From Lachnospiraceae bacterium (GTDB lineage: Bacteria > Bacillota_A > Clostridia > Lachnospirales > Lachnospiraceae): a DNA stretch of 64,000 bases. The first letter of the stretch is position 1. Each line of letters opens with the position of its first letter. Shown piece by piece: positions 46,601 to 55,022 of the stretch. The stretch spans positions 1 to 64,000 of the forward strand of contig JAIKXO010000209.1 of the NCBI GenBank assembly GCA_024684065.1. Direction: 5' to 3'. The notes beneath the pieces are model-generated. The model saw only the letters and a program-made list of their open reading frames with translations. It ran no database searches and was not told the origin of the DNA. A program made the position numbers and the translations under genes.

Positions 46601-47723
46601 ATATGAGATACTTAGGGAGATAGCGGACATGCCGAGGCTCTGCGAGGGCGCCAGATGGCATCACGAGCGGTTTGGCGGCGGTGGCTATCCTGACGGGCTT
46701 AACGGGGAAGAGATACCGGAAAGCGCAAGGATCGTCTGCGTGGCGGACTGCTATGACGCAATGACGAGTACCCGTACCTATTCAAAGCCCAAAACGCAGT
46801 CTGAGGTACGCGCGGAGATCGAGCGCTGCAAGGGAAGCATTTTTGACCCCGTTATCGCGGATGTCATGCTTTCGATGATAGATGAAGATAAGGAATACCG
46901 GATGAACGAGCAGATCACGGAATCTCCGGGCGAGGTCTGGAAGGGATACGGGAGACTGTGGAAGAATTCGGTGATTATTGAGACCGGAAGGACAGGGGAT
47001 AATAAAGAAGGGAAGGAGGCAGCCGGCCTTCCGGACTGGCTTTCAAAGCTTCAGGGCCTTGATGTGAACGGAGGGATAAAAAACTGCGGATCTTGCGATG
47101 GATATTTATCGGTGCTCACAGTATTCCATCAGACGGCAAAGGCAAAGGCAGAGGAGATCGAGAGCCTTTACCGTGCATTTACGGAGGCTGAACCGCAGAT
47201 CACAGACAATAAGGACGACGGGGAAGATAAATACGGCAGTGATGATAAGGACAGTAAGATCGCTACAGATGAAAAAGACCGCAGGGAAAGCCTTACGGAG
47301 TATACGATCCGGGTGCATGCACTGAAGAGCTCCGCAAAGATCATCGGCGCAGGGGACTTGTCAAAGCTTGCCGAAAAGCTTGAGGATGCGGGGAAACGGG
47401 AGGATACCGGCTTTATAAGAGAAAACACAGGGAAGCTTTTATCAATGTACAGAACGCTTGACAATGAGCTTTGTGCGCTCGACATACCGGAAGGGGAGCT
47501 AAGGGAAATGACCGCCGAGTCCATGAAGGAAGCCTACCGGACGATCTATGAGATCGCCCAGAGCATGGATTACGGTCTTATGGAGGATATATTAAAGGAT
47601 CTGAAGAATTACAGTCTGTCCGGCCGCGACAAGGCGGTTATCGGGAATATAGAGAAATGCCTGACAGAGCTTGACTGGGAGGGTATTTCCGTTGAAGCGG
47701 ACAGAGCGGTTAAACGGGAGTGA
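43653..47723 (+). CDS. Hybrid histidine kinase with two receivers, HD-GYP and HPt domains
   Basis: This 1356-aa membrane protein contains, in order: a seven-helix N-terminal sensor (about 1-225), a PAS-like stretch (IAVDRYGTVQYFNEPA), HisKA with NMSHEIRTP (H about 353), an HATPase with EDTGIGM and GTGLGMSI, receiver 1 (FIDHMMPDMDG, about 660), receiver 2 (MLDIHLSDGNG, about 803), HD-GYP with HDIGK and HHERFGGGGYP (about 949-1003), and a C-terminal HPt with HALKSSAKIIGA (about 1222). All catalytic residues look intact. It could run a full phosphorelay in one chain and degrade cyclic-di-GMP. The start is GTG at 43653 after GGGGAGGAG. Confidence 0.92.
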   Translation: MSLKDILFIIQYITIFGSFAEALIILRSWKSRAHIYLFLSSLALFINSLGYLFEMKAETPEAFITALKLSYSGRIWLVFLLFMFAVDLSRVRVPDILRDFLVLFHIVSYVVILTFEKHGLYYKNYSFETGGIFIRFIRENGVWHHLLVAFQAVYMAVGFSVLLSARRKEKNPATKRRLTAVFIALFTEGVCYVIQTAHVVKTMQIYDFTMPGFFVGTIIMLIAILSYDLLGAGEIAREYMIDRISEGIIAVDRYGTVQYFNEPAKELFPELGNGAATVPVPISQAVLNGESLMVNERIYTPETNELVHNGESYGRLFALVDETDHIRYMEELEKQKEAADSANEAKSRFLANMSHEIRTPINAVLGMDEMILRESGEEAVRSYAADIMSAGRTLVSLVNDILDLSKVEEGKMEIIPVQYDLSVLINDLSNMIRDRAVKKGLKFYVEVDEAIPHLLIGDEIRIKQCALNILSNAVKYTEEGFVRMKFSYEKKPPLKDEGEDRHIILCFLVEDTGIGMHKEDMETLFSPYERLEERRNRTIEGTGLGMSITRQLLSLMGSDLSVESEYGKGSVLSFRVEQEVVRWDAIGDCLLRTDEIKGVDGYYHELFHAPDARILVVDDTEINLTVINSLLKRTQIQIDTAMSGRDALTLAKVNPYDVIFIDHMMPDMDGIETLKRLREMEGEKKTPAVALTANAVSGSRRRYIDAGFTDYLAKPIDGRKLERLLKRLLPEEKLETAVRVDEIPAEAGPSNAPPGKSKILVVDDDEPVIALVKNIMEPLYEIKGCLLGGEALRTAKEFSPDLIMLDIHLSDGNGFAVMEVFKNDEMTMGIPVLLITGDDDIETEENGFKSGASDYIRKPFAPEVLKQRAKRIIELSRYQRSIEKEVERQTARSRRLSKEMMFTLSKTVDTKDHYTNGHSRRVAAYSAEIARRLGKTGDEQVELYEIGLLHDIGKIGVHEDIIHKDSKLTDDEFFEIKEHTVNGYEILREIADMPRLCEGARWHHERFGGGGYPDGLNGEEIPESARIVCVADCYDAMTSTRTYSKPKTQSEVRAEIERCKGSIFDPVIADVMLSMIDEDKEYRMNEQITESPGEVWKGYGRLWKNSVIIETGRTGDNKEGKEAAGLPDWLSKLQGLDVNGGIKNCGSCDGYLSVLTVFHQTAKAKAEEIESLYRAFTEAEPQITDNKDDGEDKYGSDDKDSKIATDEKDRRESLTEYTIRVHALKSSAKIIGAGDLSKLAEKLEDAGKREDTGFIRENTGKLLSMYRTLDNELCALDIPEGELREMTAESMKEAYRTIYEIAQSMDYGLMEDILKDLKNYSLSGRDKAVIGNIEKCLTELDWEGISVEADRAVKRE

Positions 47724-47802
47724 CCAACCGTACACACGGTGTGTTAAAAAAGCATTATTTATAGTAAATGATCCGGTCTGTGATGCCGGAAGGGGGAAGA
47801 GC

Positions 47803-48588
47803 ATGGAGGAAAACAGTAAAGAGGGAAAAGCAGTCATAATCAGCGCGACGGACAGCTTTTTAGCAAAAAGCCTTATCACAAAGCTTGAAGGATGCGGCGT
47901 TACGACGGACTTTTCCCATACAGATATAAAGGAGATCAAAGCGCATACGGACGGCCTTAAGTTAGTGATCTTCTTTATGACGGATGATATGGAATCAATG
48001 CCGGAAACGCTCGTATATCTGAAAGACACGGTTTGCGACAGGGATATGGGGCTCATACTTATCGGAGAGGAAACCGAATATGAAGCCGTACGGAAAACGA
48101 TACCGGAACAGTATATTACGGAATGGTTTCAAAGACCTTTGGATATCGACCGGCTTGTAAAGAAAGTATGCACCTATATGGACGAGAATACCGGTGAGAA
48201 GGCAAAGAAGACCATTCTGATCGTGGATGATGACGTTACTTATATGCGGACGGTATATGAATGGCTTCGGGACAGCTACCATGTCGGCATGGCGGCAAAC
48301 GGCGTCCAGGCTATCAGCTATCTTGCGAAAAATAAGGCTGATCTGATCCTGTTAGATTATGAAATGCCGATCGCAAACGGTCCGCAGGTGCTTTCAATGC
48401 TGAAAAACGACTCTGAGACAGGGCAGATCCCGGTCATGTTCTTAACCGGGCACGGAGACAGGGAAAGCGTGCTTTCGGTTGTTTCCCTTTCACCGGTGGA
48501 TTACCTGCTTAAGTCAATAGATAAGCCTGCGCTTCATAAGAAACTGGATGATTTCTTTAAAAAGCAGGCTGATAAAAAAAAGATGTAA
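47803..48588 (+). CDS. Response regulator with two receiver-like domains
   Basis: The 261-aa protein has an N-terminal receiver-like fold without a clear phospho-acceptor (VIFFMTDDMESMP) and a C-terminal true receiver (TILIVDDDVTYMRTV; phospho-Asp in LILLDYEMP, about 183; conserved Thr/Lys in FLTGHG and YLLKSID). There is no output domain. It lies 79 nt after the hybrid kinase and is likely its partner. The start at 47803 follows AGGGGGAAGAG. Confidence 0.88.
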   Translation: MEENSKEGKAVIISATDSFLAKSLITKLEGCGVTTDFSHTDIKEIKAHTDGLKLVIFFMTDDMESMPETLVYLKDTVCDRDMGLILIGEETEYEAVRKTIPEQYITEWFQRPLDIDRLVKKVCTYMDENTGEKAKKTILIVDDDVTYMRTVYEWLRDSYHVGMAANGVQAISYLAKNKADLILLDYEMPIANGPQVLSMLKNDSETGQIPVMFLTGHGDRESVLSVVSLSPVDYLLKSIDKPALHKKLDDFFKKQADKKKM

Positions 48589-48606
48589 TAAAGGAGCATG
48601 AAAGAA

Positions 48607-49839
48607 ATGAAAAAGATGAAAAAGAACAGTATCATAACGGGCCTTCTTACCCTGGCCTTCTGCCTGTGCCAATGCCTGCCGGTATTTGCGCAGGATGGCG
48701 GAGAGGGCCCTGAGGTAAAGGAAACTAATGAAATTGACAGCGCAGGGAACCTTTTTTCGTCAGGGGACGATTTTTCGCTTTCGCTGGATTCGGTATATTG
48801 CGCCTTTGCGCTTGGAAGAAATATCGATGTAAGCGGAGCCGAATCTGAAGGATCCTTATTTGCACTTGCCAGGGATATCACGATCAGGGACACAAAGGTC
48901 GGTGAAAGCATCTTCCTGGGAGCGGAAACAGTTTCCGTCACGGGTACTTCGGCGGATGGAAACATATTCTCCATGGGAAGAAAAGTCGATATTTCCGGAA
49001 CCGGCAGGGGCGTTTATGCTATGGGAGAAACGGTAAACTTTGACGGTGAAGCACGCGGAGTCTGTATTGCCGCAAATTCCGTATTTATCGGTGGAACGAT
49101 TAACGGTGATGTAAAGATAGATGCAGGGCAGAACATCACGATAGATCCGGATACCGTTATTACCGGCAGCCTTTATATTTCGGGACAGCAGGAGCCTGAG
49201 GTTCCGGATTCCGCGGAGATTGGAGAGTATACGTTTGAACAGAAGACCGGTGAGGCGGACGGGGATGCTTCCGAAGCTTCGGAAGCAACCGGCTCAAAGA
49301 TAGGTGGTATTATCGGGAAAACAATATATTGGATAGCAGCCATGTCCCTGCTTGGGATAATCCTCTGCTGGCTGTTCGGAAGCCATCTTAAGAACGCCGG
49401 GGAAGTCTTTTTGAACTCGCCCGGAAGCGCGGCCGGAAGGGGTGTCCTTGCCTGGCTTTTGACGCCGGTTCTGGCAGTGCTTATGTGCTGCACCGTTATT
49501 CTGGCGCCTGCGGGAGGAATACTGCTTGCTGTTTACGTCATTTTGCTTTGCATAGGGTTATGCTTTACCGGAGCTTCTCTTGGAAGACTTGTATTCCGGG
49601 ATATGCATCCTTTTCTGTCTGCCGTTATCTGTATCGCGGTGCTTGAAGTAGTAAGGCAGATCCCTTTTCTCGGCACTGTCATCGGTGCCCTTGCGGACAT
49701 ATATCTTCTGTCCTATGTGGTATACTGCCTGTCTGAAACATTAAATAAGAAAAAGAAGAGGCCGGAAGCGGTACCTGTGCCGGCAGAGACCGGGGCTGAA
49801 ACCGGTGAGCAAGATCTGCTGCCTGAAAACGTTGATTGA
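48607..49839 (+). CDS. Exported bactofilin-like membrane protein
   Basis: The 410-aa protein has a signal peptide (SIITGLLTLAFCLCQCLPVFA), then about 150 residues of short beta repeats (NIDVSGAESEGSLFALARDI, VSVTGTSADGNIFSMGRKVD) of the polymer-forming, bactofilin-like right-handed helix type. Several membrane helices follow (about 230-385), then a short charged tail. A role as a surface or membrane-associated scaffold is inferred. The start at 48607 has AAAGGAG 12 nt upstream; ATG 48598 lies too close to it. Confidence 0.72.
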   Translation: MKKMKKNSIITGLLTLAFCLCQCLPVFAQDGGEGPEVKETNEIDSAGNLFSSGDDFSLSLDSVYCAFALGRNIDVSGAESEGSLFALARDITIRDTKVGESIFLGAETVSVTGTSADGNIFSMGRKVDISGTGRGVYAMGETVNFDGEARGVCIAANSVFIGGTINGDVKIDAGQNITIDPDTVITGSLYISGQQEPEVPDSAEIGEYTFEQKTGEADGDASEASEATGSKIGGIIGKTIYWIAAMSLLGIILCWLFGSHLKNAGEVFLNSPGSAAGRGVLAWLLTPVLAVLMCCTVILAPAGGILLAVYVILLCIGLCFTGASLGRLVFRDMHPFLSAVICIAVLEVVRQIPFLGTVIGALADIYLLSYVVYCLSETLNKKKKRPEAVPVPAETGAETGEQDLLPENVD

Positions 49840-49925
49840 GCGATATTCATATCGAGAGTGCAAAAAGGTGCGGCCGGATCCGGCTGTGCTTTAAGGTGCA
49901 TGGAGAGATTGCAGGTCAATAATGA

Positions 49926-49954
49926 TTGCCTGAAATAATGACAGATGCTATACT
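49926..49954 (+). promoter_or_regulatory. Promoter of rmlB
   Basis: TTGCCT (49926-49931), 17 nt, TATACT (49949-49954), 41 nt before the start codon. Confidence 0.55.
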
Positions 49955-49995
49955 ATACACGCTGTAATCTATGTTGATCATCGGAGGTATTAATA

Positions 49996-51090
49996 ATGAG
50001 AACATATCTCGTAACCGGAGGCGCCGGGTTCATCGGCTCCAATTATATTCACTATATGTTTAAGAAGTATGGAGATCAGATCCGCATAATAAATGTAGAT
50101 GTGCTGACCTATGCGGGAAATCTTGAAAACTTAAAGGATCTCGAGGATAATCCGAACTACATTTTTGTTAAGGCTGATATCTGCGACAAGGCCGCCATAG
50201 AAAAACTGTTTGAGGAGTACGATATAGACAGGGTGGTACACTTTGCCGCCGAGAGCCATGTGGACAGGAGCATAAAGGATCCGGAGGTCTTTGTGCGGAC
50301 CAATGTTTACGGAACCGCGGTAATGCTGAATGCCGCAAAGAGCGCCTGGGAGCTTCCCGACGGAAGCTTTAAGGAGGGAAAGAAATTTCTTCACGTATCT
50401 ACCGATGAGGTATACGGCTCCCTCGGAGAGACAGGCTATTTCTATGAGACGACCCCCTACTCGCCTCACAGCCCGTATTCTGCAAGCAAGGCAGGGTCGG
50501 ACATGCTTGTAAAGGCATATATGGACACTTATAAATTCCCGGCAAATATCACTAACTGTTCAAATAACTACGGACCGTACCAGTTCCCAGAGAAGCTGAT
50601 ACCGCTTATGATTAATAACGCATTAAACGGAAAGCCTCTTCCGGTCTACGGTGAGGGGAAGAATGTGCGTGACTGGCTCTATGTGGAGGATCACGCAAAG
50701 GCCATTGACCTTGTGCAGGAGAAGGGAAGGCTGTTTGAGACCTATAATATCGGCGGACATAACGAGAAACAGAATATCGAGATAGTGAATATCATAATAG
50801 AAACCTTAAATGAGATGCTTCCCGATTCGGATCCGAGGAAGGCGCACATTAACAAGGATCTCATTACTTTCGTCGAGGACAGGAAAGGTCATGACCTGCG
50901 TTATGCAATAGCTCCCGACAAGATAAAGGAAGAGATAGGATGGGAGCCCGAAACCATGTTCAGGGAAGGCATAAAGCTTACGATACAGTGGTATTTTGAG
51001 CATGAGGACTGGATGAAAAATGTCACGAGTGGCGACTATCAGAAATATTATGAGGATATGTATGCGGCAAGAGTGAAGAATGCGGAGTGA
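49996..51090 (+). CDS. rfbB: dTDP-glucose 4,6-dehydratase
   Basis: This is the second step to dTDP-L-rhamnose. The 364-aa extended SDR protein has TGGAGFIGSNYIHYM (NAD binding), HFAAESHVDRS and the catalytic YSASKAGSD (Tyr/Lys), with STDEVYGSLGE for the active-site Asp/Glu. The start at 49996 follows CGGAGG. It is followed after 139 nt by rmlA. The rmlC and rmlD genes are not in the window, so the rest of the rhamnose pathway lies elsewhere. Confidence 0.95.
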   Translation: MRTYLVTGGAGFIGSNYIHYMFKKYGDQIRIINVDVLTYAGNLENLKDLEDNPNYIFVKADICDKAAIEKLFEEYDIDRVVHFAAESHVDRSIKDPEVFVRTNVYGTAVMLNAAKSAWELPDGSFKEGKKFLHVSTDEVYGSLGETGYFYETTPYSPHSPYSASKAGSDMLVKAYMDTYKFPANITNCSNNYGPYQFPEKLIPLMINNALNGKPLPVYGEGKNVRDWLYVEDHAKAIDLVQEKGRLFETYNIGGHNEKQNIEIVNIIIETLNEMLPDSDPRKAHINKDLITFVEDRKGHDLRYAIAPDKIKEEIGWEPETMFREGIKLTIQWYFEHEDWMKNVTSGDYQKYYEDMYAARVKNAE

Positions 51091-51163
51091 TAATTTCCGT
51101 AAATCTTTTTGAAAAACAGAGCCTGCCGGTGCTTAAGTTTTATGAGTAACGTATAAAAAGCAT

Positions 51164-51223
51164 TCGGCTCTGCAGAGTGATATCATAATTTCAGGGGCAG
51201 AAGCCCCGTTTGGCAGAAAGGAT
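51164..51223 (+). repeat. Divergent interspersed repeat family C before rmlA
   Basis: CGGCTCTGCAGAGTGATATC, then TTTCAGGGGC and a GGGGCAGAAGCCCC hairpin, parallel to the copy before dapL (27091-27153). Confidence 0.45.
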
Positions 51224-51229
51224 TGATAA

Positions 51230-52099
51230 ATGAAGGGAATAATTTTAGCAGGCGGTACCGGAACCAGACTGTATCCGCTTACTCTGGCGGTATCCAAGCA
51301 GATGCTTCCGATCTATGACAAGCCGATGATCTATTATCCGCTTTCCATACTGATGCTTTCAGGGATCCGGGACATACTGATCATCTCCACGGAAAGAGAT
51401 CTTCCGAGGTTTGAGGAGCTTTTCGGAAGCGGAGAGCAGCTGGGGCTTAATATGTCCTACGCGATCCAGGAAAAGCCGAGAGGGCTTGCGGACGCCTTTA
51501 TCGTGGGAGAGGAGTTCATAGGAAGCGACAGGGTGGCTTTGATCCTGGGAGACAATATCTTCTACGGCCAGAGCTTTTCGAAGATCTTAAAGAATGTTGC
51601 TGCGAGAGAGGACGGTGCGACGATCTTCGGATACTATGTCAGGGATCCGAGGGAATACGGCGTTGTCGAGTTTGATGAAAACGGTATGGCTATCTCAATA
51701 GAAGAGAAGCCCCAGAAGCCTAAATCAAACTATGCAGTGCCGGGACTGTATTTTTATGATAACAATGTTATTGAAATAGCCAAAAATGTCAAACCCTCAG
51801 CCAGGGGCGAAATTGAGATCACAAGCGTAAACAATGCTTATCTTGAGCAGGGGAAGCTTCGTGTGGAAACCCTGGGGCGTGGTTTTGCGTGGCTTGACAC
51901 CGGAAATCATGACAATCTCCTTGATGCGTCGGATTTTGTCAGCGCCATGCAGAAAAGACAGGGGCTTTACATCTCCTGTATCGAGGAAATTGCTTACAGG
52001 CAGGGCTTTATTGATAAGGCTCAGCTGCTTAAGCTTGCGGAGCCGTTAAGCAAGACCGCCTACGGGCTTTATCTTTCGGATATTGCAAACGGGCTGTAG
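51230..52099 (+). CDS. rfbA: Glucose-1-phosphate thymidylyltransferase
   Basis: This is the first step to dTDP-sugars: glucose-1-phosphate plus dTTP. The 289-aa protein begins [20 protein letters not shown] with the nucleotide-binding GGTGTRL. It contains [35 protein letters not shown] and [14 protein letters not shown]. The length is typical of RmlA. It is co-directional with rfbB and lies 31 nt before the aminopeptidase gene. Confidence 0.95.
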   Translation: MKGIILAGGTGTRLYPLTLAVSKQMLPIYDKPMIYYPLSILMLSGIRDILIISTERDLPRFEELFGSGEQLGLNMSYAIQEKPRGLADAFIVGEEFIGSDRVALILGDNIFYGQSFSKILKNVAAREDGATIFGYYVRDPREYGVVEFDENGMAISIEEKPQKPKSNYAVPGLYFYDNNVIEIAKNVKPSARGEIEITSVNNAYLEQGKLRVETLGRGFAWLDTGNHDNLLDASDFVSAMQKRQGLYISCIEEIAYRQGFIDKAQLLKLAEPLSKTAYGLYLSDIANGL

Positions 52100-52130
52100 A
52101 ACCGTTTGCGGCGCAGTAAAGGAGAAGATC

Positions 52131-53540
52131 ATGGAAAAAAAGAATGCCTGGAAGCATTACACGGGAAAAGATATTAGGAAGCTTGAAGCACTTTGCGATG
52201 AGTATAAGGATTTCCTGACCAGGGGAAAGACCGAGAGAGCCTGTGCGGAGATTGCCGTAGAGATGGCAAAAGAGGCGGGATATCAGGATCTTAACGATGT
52301 TATAAAAAGCGGACGGAAGCTTGCTGCCGGCGATAAGGTATACGCTGTGAACATGAAGAAAACAGTGGCGCTTTTTTCCATAGGAAAAAGGCCGATGGAA
52401 GACGGCATGGCTATTCTGGGGGCGCATATTGACAGTCCCAGGATGGATGTAAAGCAGAATCCTCTGTATGAGGATAATGGGCTGGTTTATTTTGACACCC
52501 ATTACTATGGAGGAATAAAGAAATACCAGTGGGTTACGGTTCCGCTTGCGATCCACGGAGTTGTGATAAAAAAGGACGGGACTGAGGTAAAGGTCGCGAT
52601 CGGTGAGGAAAAGGATGATCCCGTATTCTGCGTAACAGACCTGCTGATACATCTGTCTGCGGAGAATATGGACAAGAAGGCATCCAAGGTGGTTGAGGGT
52701 GAAGCTCTTGACGTACTTATCGGGAGCCGTCCCCTTGCTGACAAGAGGAAAAAAGCCGAGGAACAGAAGGAAGCCGTAAGGCAGAATGTGCTTAAACTTC
52801 TCAAGGACAAATACGGAATAGAGGAGGAAGATTTTCTGTCATCCGAGCTTGAGATTGTTCCTGCGGGCGAGGCAAGGGACAGCGGTATCGACCGCAGCAT
52901 GATCTTAAGCTACGGACAGGACGACAGGGTCTGCGCTTTTACGTCTTTAAAGGCCATGCTTAACGTAAAGGATACGGAATACACCACCTGCTGTCTTTTA
53001 GTTGACAAGGAAGAGATAGGAAGCGTTGGCGCTACGGGAATGAAGTCGAGATTCTTTGAGAACGTGGTGGCCGAACTGATGGCAGCCTGCGGGGAATATG
53101 ACGGACTTAAGCTAAGGAGATGTCTCTCCAATTCCCGTATGCTTTCCTCCGACGTCAGTGCCGCGTTCGATCCGCTTTATGCTGCCCAGTATGAAAAGAA
53201 GAATGCCGCCTTTATGGGGCAGGGACTTGTTTTCAATAAATTTACGGGCTCACGCGGGAAGTCCCAGAGCAACGACGCAAACCCTGAATTTATAGCAAGG
53301 ATACGCAGGGTTCTGGATGATGCAAAGGTGGCTTACCAGACGGCGGAATTAGGCAAGGTCGATGCAGGCGGCGGCGGGACGATAGCCTATATCATGGCAC
53401 TTTACGGAATGGAAGTGATAGACAGCGGAGTTGCGGTGCTTAATATGCACGCTCCCTGGGAAGTTACCAGCAAGGCGGATGTTTACGAGGCTTTTAAAGG
53501 CTACAAGGCTTTCTTAAAAGGGATTTTCGAGAGTGAATGA
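52131..53540 (+). CDS. M18-family aminopeptidase
   Basis: The 469-aa zinc aminopeptidase has AILGAHIDSPRMDVKQNPLY (metal His and Asp), VDKEEIGSVGATGMKS (catalytic and metal glutamates), SSDVSAAFDP and a C-terminal VLNMHAPWEVTSKAD (metal His). M18 enzymes remove N-terminal, often acidic, residues from cytosolic peptides. The start at 52131 follows AAAGGAG; a longer frame from 52083 overlaps rmlA and lacks a binding site. Confidence 0.92.
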   Translation: MEKKNAWKHYTGKDIRKLEALCDEYKDFLTRGKTERACAEIAVEMAKEAGYQDLNDVIKSGRKLAAGDKVYAVNMKKTVALFSIGKRPMEDGMAILGAHIDSPRMDVKQNPLYEDNGLVYFDTHYYGGIKKYQWVTVPLAIHGVVIKKDGTEVKVAIGEEKDDPVFCVTDLLIHLSAENMDKKASKVVEGEALDVLIGSRPLADKRKKAEEQKEAVRQNVLKLLKDKYGIEEEDFLSSELEIVPAGEARDSGIDRSMILSYGQDDRVCAFTSLKAMLNVKDTEYTTCCLLVDKEEIGSVGATGMKSRFFENVVAELMAACGEYDGLKLRRCLSNSRMLSSDVSAAFDPLYAAQYEKKNAAFMGQGLVFNKFTGSRGKSQSNDANPEFIARIRRVLDDAKVAYQTAELGKVDAGGGGTIAYIMALYGMEVIDSGVAVLNMHAPWEVTSKADVYEAFKGYKAFLKGIFESE

Positions 53541-53627
53541 CGGAAGCCGGTAATTCATTTCTGTGCCGATTCCTTCGGAACAGGCACGGAAATGCCTGAT
53601 CAATACCTTATCAAATAGCTGAAAGAG

Positions 53628-53676
53628 ACGGTTCAGATTGACTGATGAAGTAAGAGTCGATCCGGACCGTTTTTTG
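53628..53676 (+). terminator. Terminator after the M18 gene
   Basis: ACGGTTCAGATTGACT pairs with AGTCGATCCGGACCGT (with mismatches), followed by TTTTTTG. Confidence 0.75.
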
Positions 53677-53837
53677 TTGCTTTAGCGGAAATGATCCAGT
53701 CAGCGTTACAACCCCGGACTTTTTCGCCCCAAATTTTAGACACACAGATATATAAGTGATATAATCCCCGTGTAAGCAGTTTTTCTCACACATTTTGACT
53801 TAAATAGTTCTCTGTAATTTCATCTGAGCATTTCTGA

Positions 53838-54026
53838 AATTCCTGCTTACATTCCGACATACTACAGGCAGGAATAATGAGGAGTTTTAACGATTATTTG
53901 TCTGATACATGGAACGGAGAGCTGTACAGAGTATTTAGGAAGCAGCATTTATTTAAAAATAGCTGTCAAAGGTGCAGCAAAAGATGTGATATGATGTTAA
54001 TTGGCGACCTTTTTGAAGACAGATAA
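53838..54026 (+). pseudogene. Possible radical SAM/SPASM C-terminal remnant
   Basis: The frame reads SFNDYLSDTWNGELYRVFRK, then HLFKNSCQRCSKRCD to a TAA at 54024-54026. The pattern 'WNGE.YR.FR...L....C..C...C' is typical of SPASM auxiliary-cluster domains. Only about 50-60 residues remain and no radical SAM core is present, so this is a remnant. Nothing else codes in 53541-54246. Confidence 0.4.
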
Positions 54027-54084
54027 TCCGGTTCCCTTTATTTTAGAAACAAAATTGCATATCCGATCTGATAATATCAAATAA

Positions 54085-54210
54085 GGAAATGATCCGGTCT
54101 GCGCTGCAGCCCGAACTTATTCGACATTTGCTAAGGCAAATGTCGAATTGGATCGGCATAAACTAAAGTATATGCCAAAGCGCACGATTTACTTTGTAAA
54201 TCGGCGCAGA
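54085..54210 (+). repeat. Palindromic repeat family A, four-stem version
   Basis: GATCCGGTCTGCGCTGCAGC, TTCGACATTTG/CAAATGTCGAA, GGCATAAACTAAAGTATATG and CGATTTACTTTGTAAATCGG, ending 37 nt before the next gene. Confidence 0.8.
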
Positions 54211-54246
54211 TATGATAGACCGAATGTCGAAGTAAAGGGAGAAGAA

Positions 54247-54816
54247 ATGGTCAGCATTAAGACAAAAGGAAAAATATATAAATACAGGTCGTTAATGGGG
54301 AAAAAAGAGATTATTGAAGTGTTGGACGAGATGGGGATAAGATATACAGACAGGAGCATCAATTCTTCGTATTTATATTTTTCCCTGCCGGTTGGTTTCA
54401 TAGTTCCGGAAAGGAAATGTGACTGTGAAATCAGATATTTTGCAAGGAATGATATTTTTTCTATGAAATGCACACTTTTCGATAATTTAAAGGGATTATC
54501 CGATATCGGGAAATGGTTTATAAATCAGAGAATGACCGTTTTTCAGCGAAAAAAGAATCCGGGTATGGTATACTTTATAACGGGAAACAGGTCAGGCAAT
54601 CCGGTGCGGATACTGTTAGAGGGGCAGGAGAGGGCGATTGAAAACAGCGCAAACGCTGTCAGACACCTGATAGTCAATGTTAACCGGGAGCTGCAGTACA
54701 GCTATCCTGTATTAGACAGCATACAGAGCGGATCTGTTCCCGATGATATCGCAGGGAGAATAGAGAAGGAATACGGGGCATATCTTGCGGAAATCTCCTT
54801 AGGAAAAACTGATTAA
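54247..54816 (+). CDS. Unknown 189-aa protein heading the kinase/Ubl locus
   Basis: I do not recognise this protein. It begins MVSIKTKGKIYKYRSLMGKK and has a mixed alpha/beta composition, no membrane segment and no clear enzyme motif. The start at 54247 follows AAAGGGAGAAG; the in-frame extension to 54148 translates a family A repeat. Its last residues (LGKTD) and its stop codon are supplied by a family B palindromic repeat, so the C-terminus has been rewritten by that element. It lies 206 nt before the pseudokinase gene, same strand. Confidence 0.65.
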   Translation: MVSIKTKGKIYKYRSLMGKKEIIEVLDEMGIRYTDRSINSSYLYFSLPVGFIVPERKCDCEIRYFARNDIFSMKCTLFDNLKGLSDIGKWFINQRMTVFQRKKNPGMVYFITGNRSGNPVRILLEGQERAIENSANAVRHLIVNVNRELQYSYPVLDSIQSGSVPDDIAGRIEKEYGAYLAEISLGKTD

Positions 54817-54923
54817 TTCAGTTTTTCCTTAGGCGCCTTCGGCAGGATGCGCAGAAAATGGCATAGGAAAGGCACTTCGTGCCTGCCATTTTCGCGCGGG
54901 AAACGCTTTGATCAGCGTTTCCC
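54798..54923 (+). repeat. Composite palindromic repeat family B, intergenic copy
   Basis: Three stacked stems: AGGAAAAACTGA/TCAGTTTTTCCT, an inner GAAAATGGCA/TGCCATTTTC stem holding GGCACTTCGTGCC, and GGGAAACGCT/AGCGTTTCCC. A homologous element lies inside the next kinase gene (57315-57430). Confidence 0.8.
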
Positions 54924-55022
54924 TTATCAAAGCATTCGGGACAACTATAATAATGTCCGTCCAATCAAACGCAGGAACAAAGCTATAGGTTTACAGGACA
55001 ACATCATAAACGGGGAAGAGAA

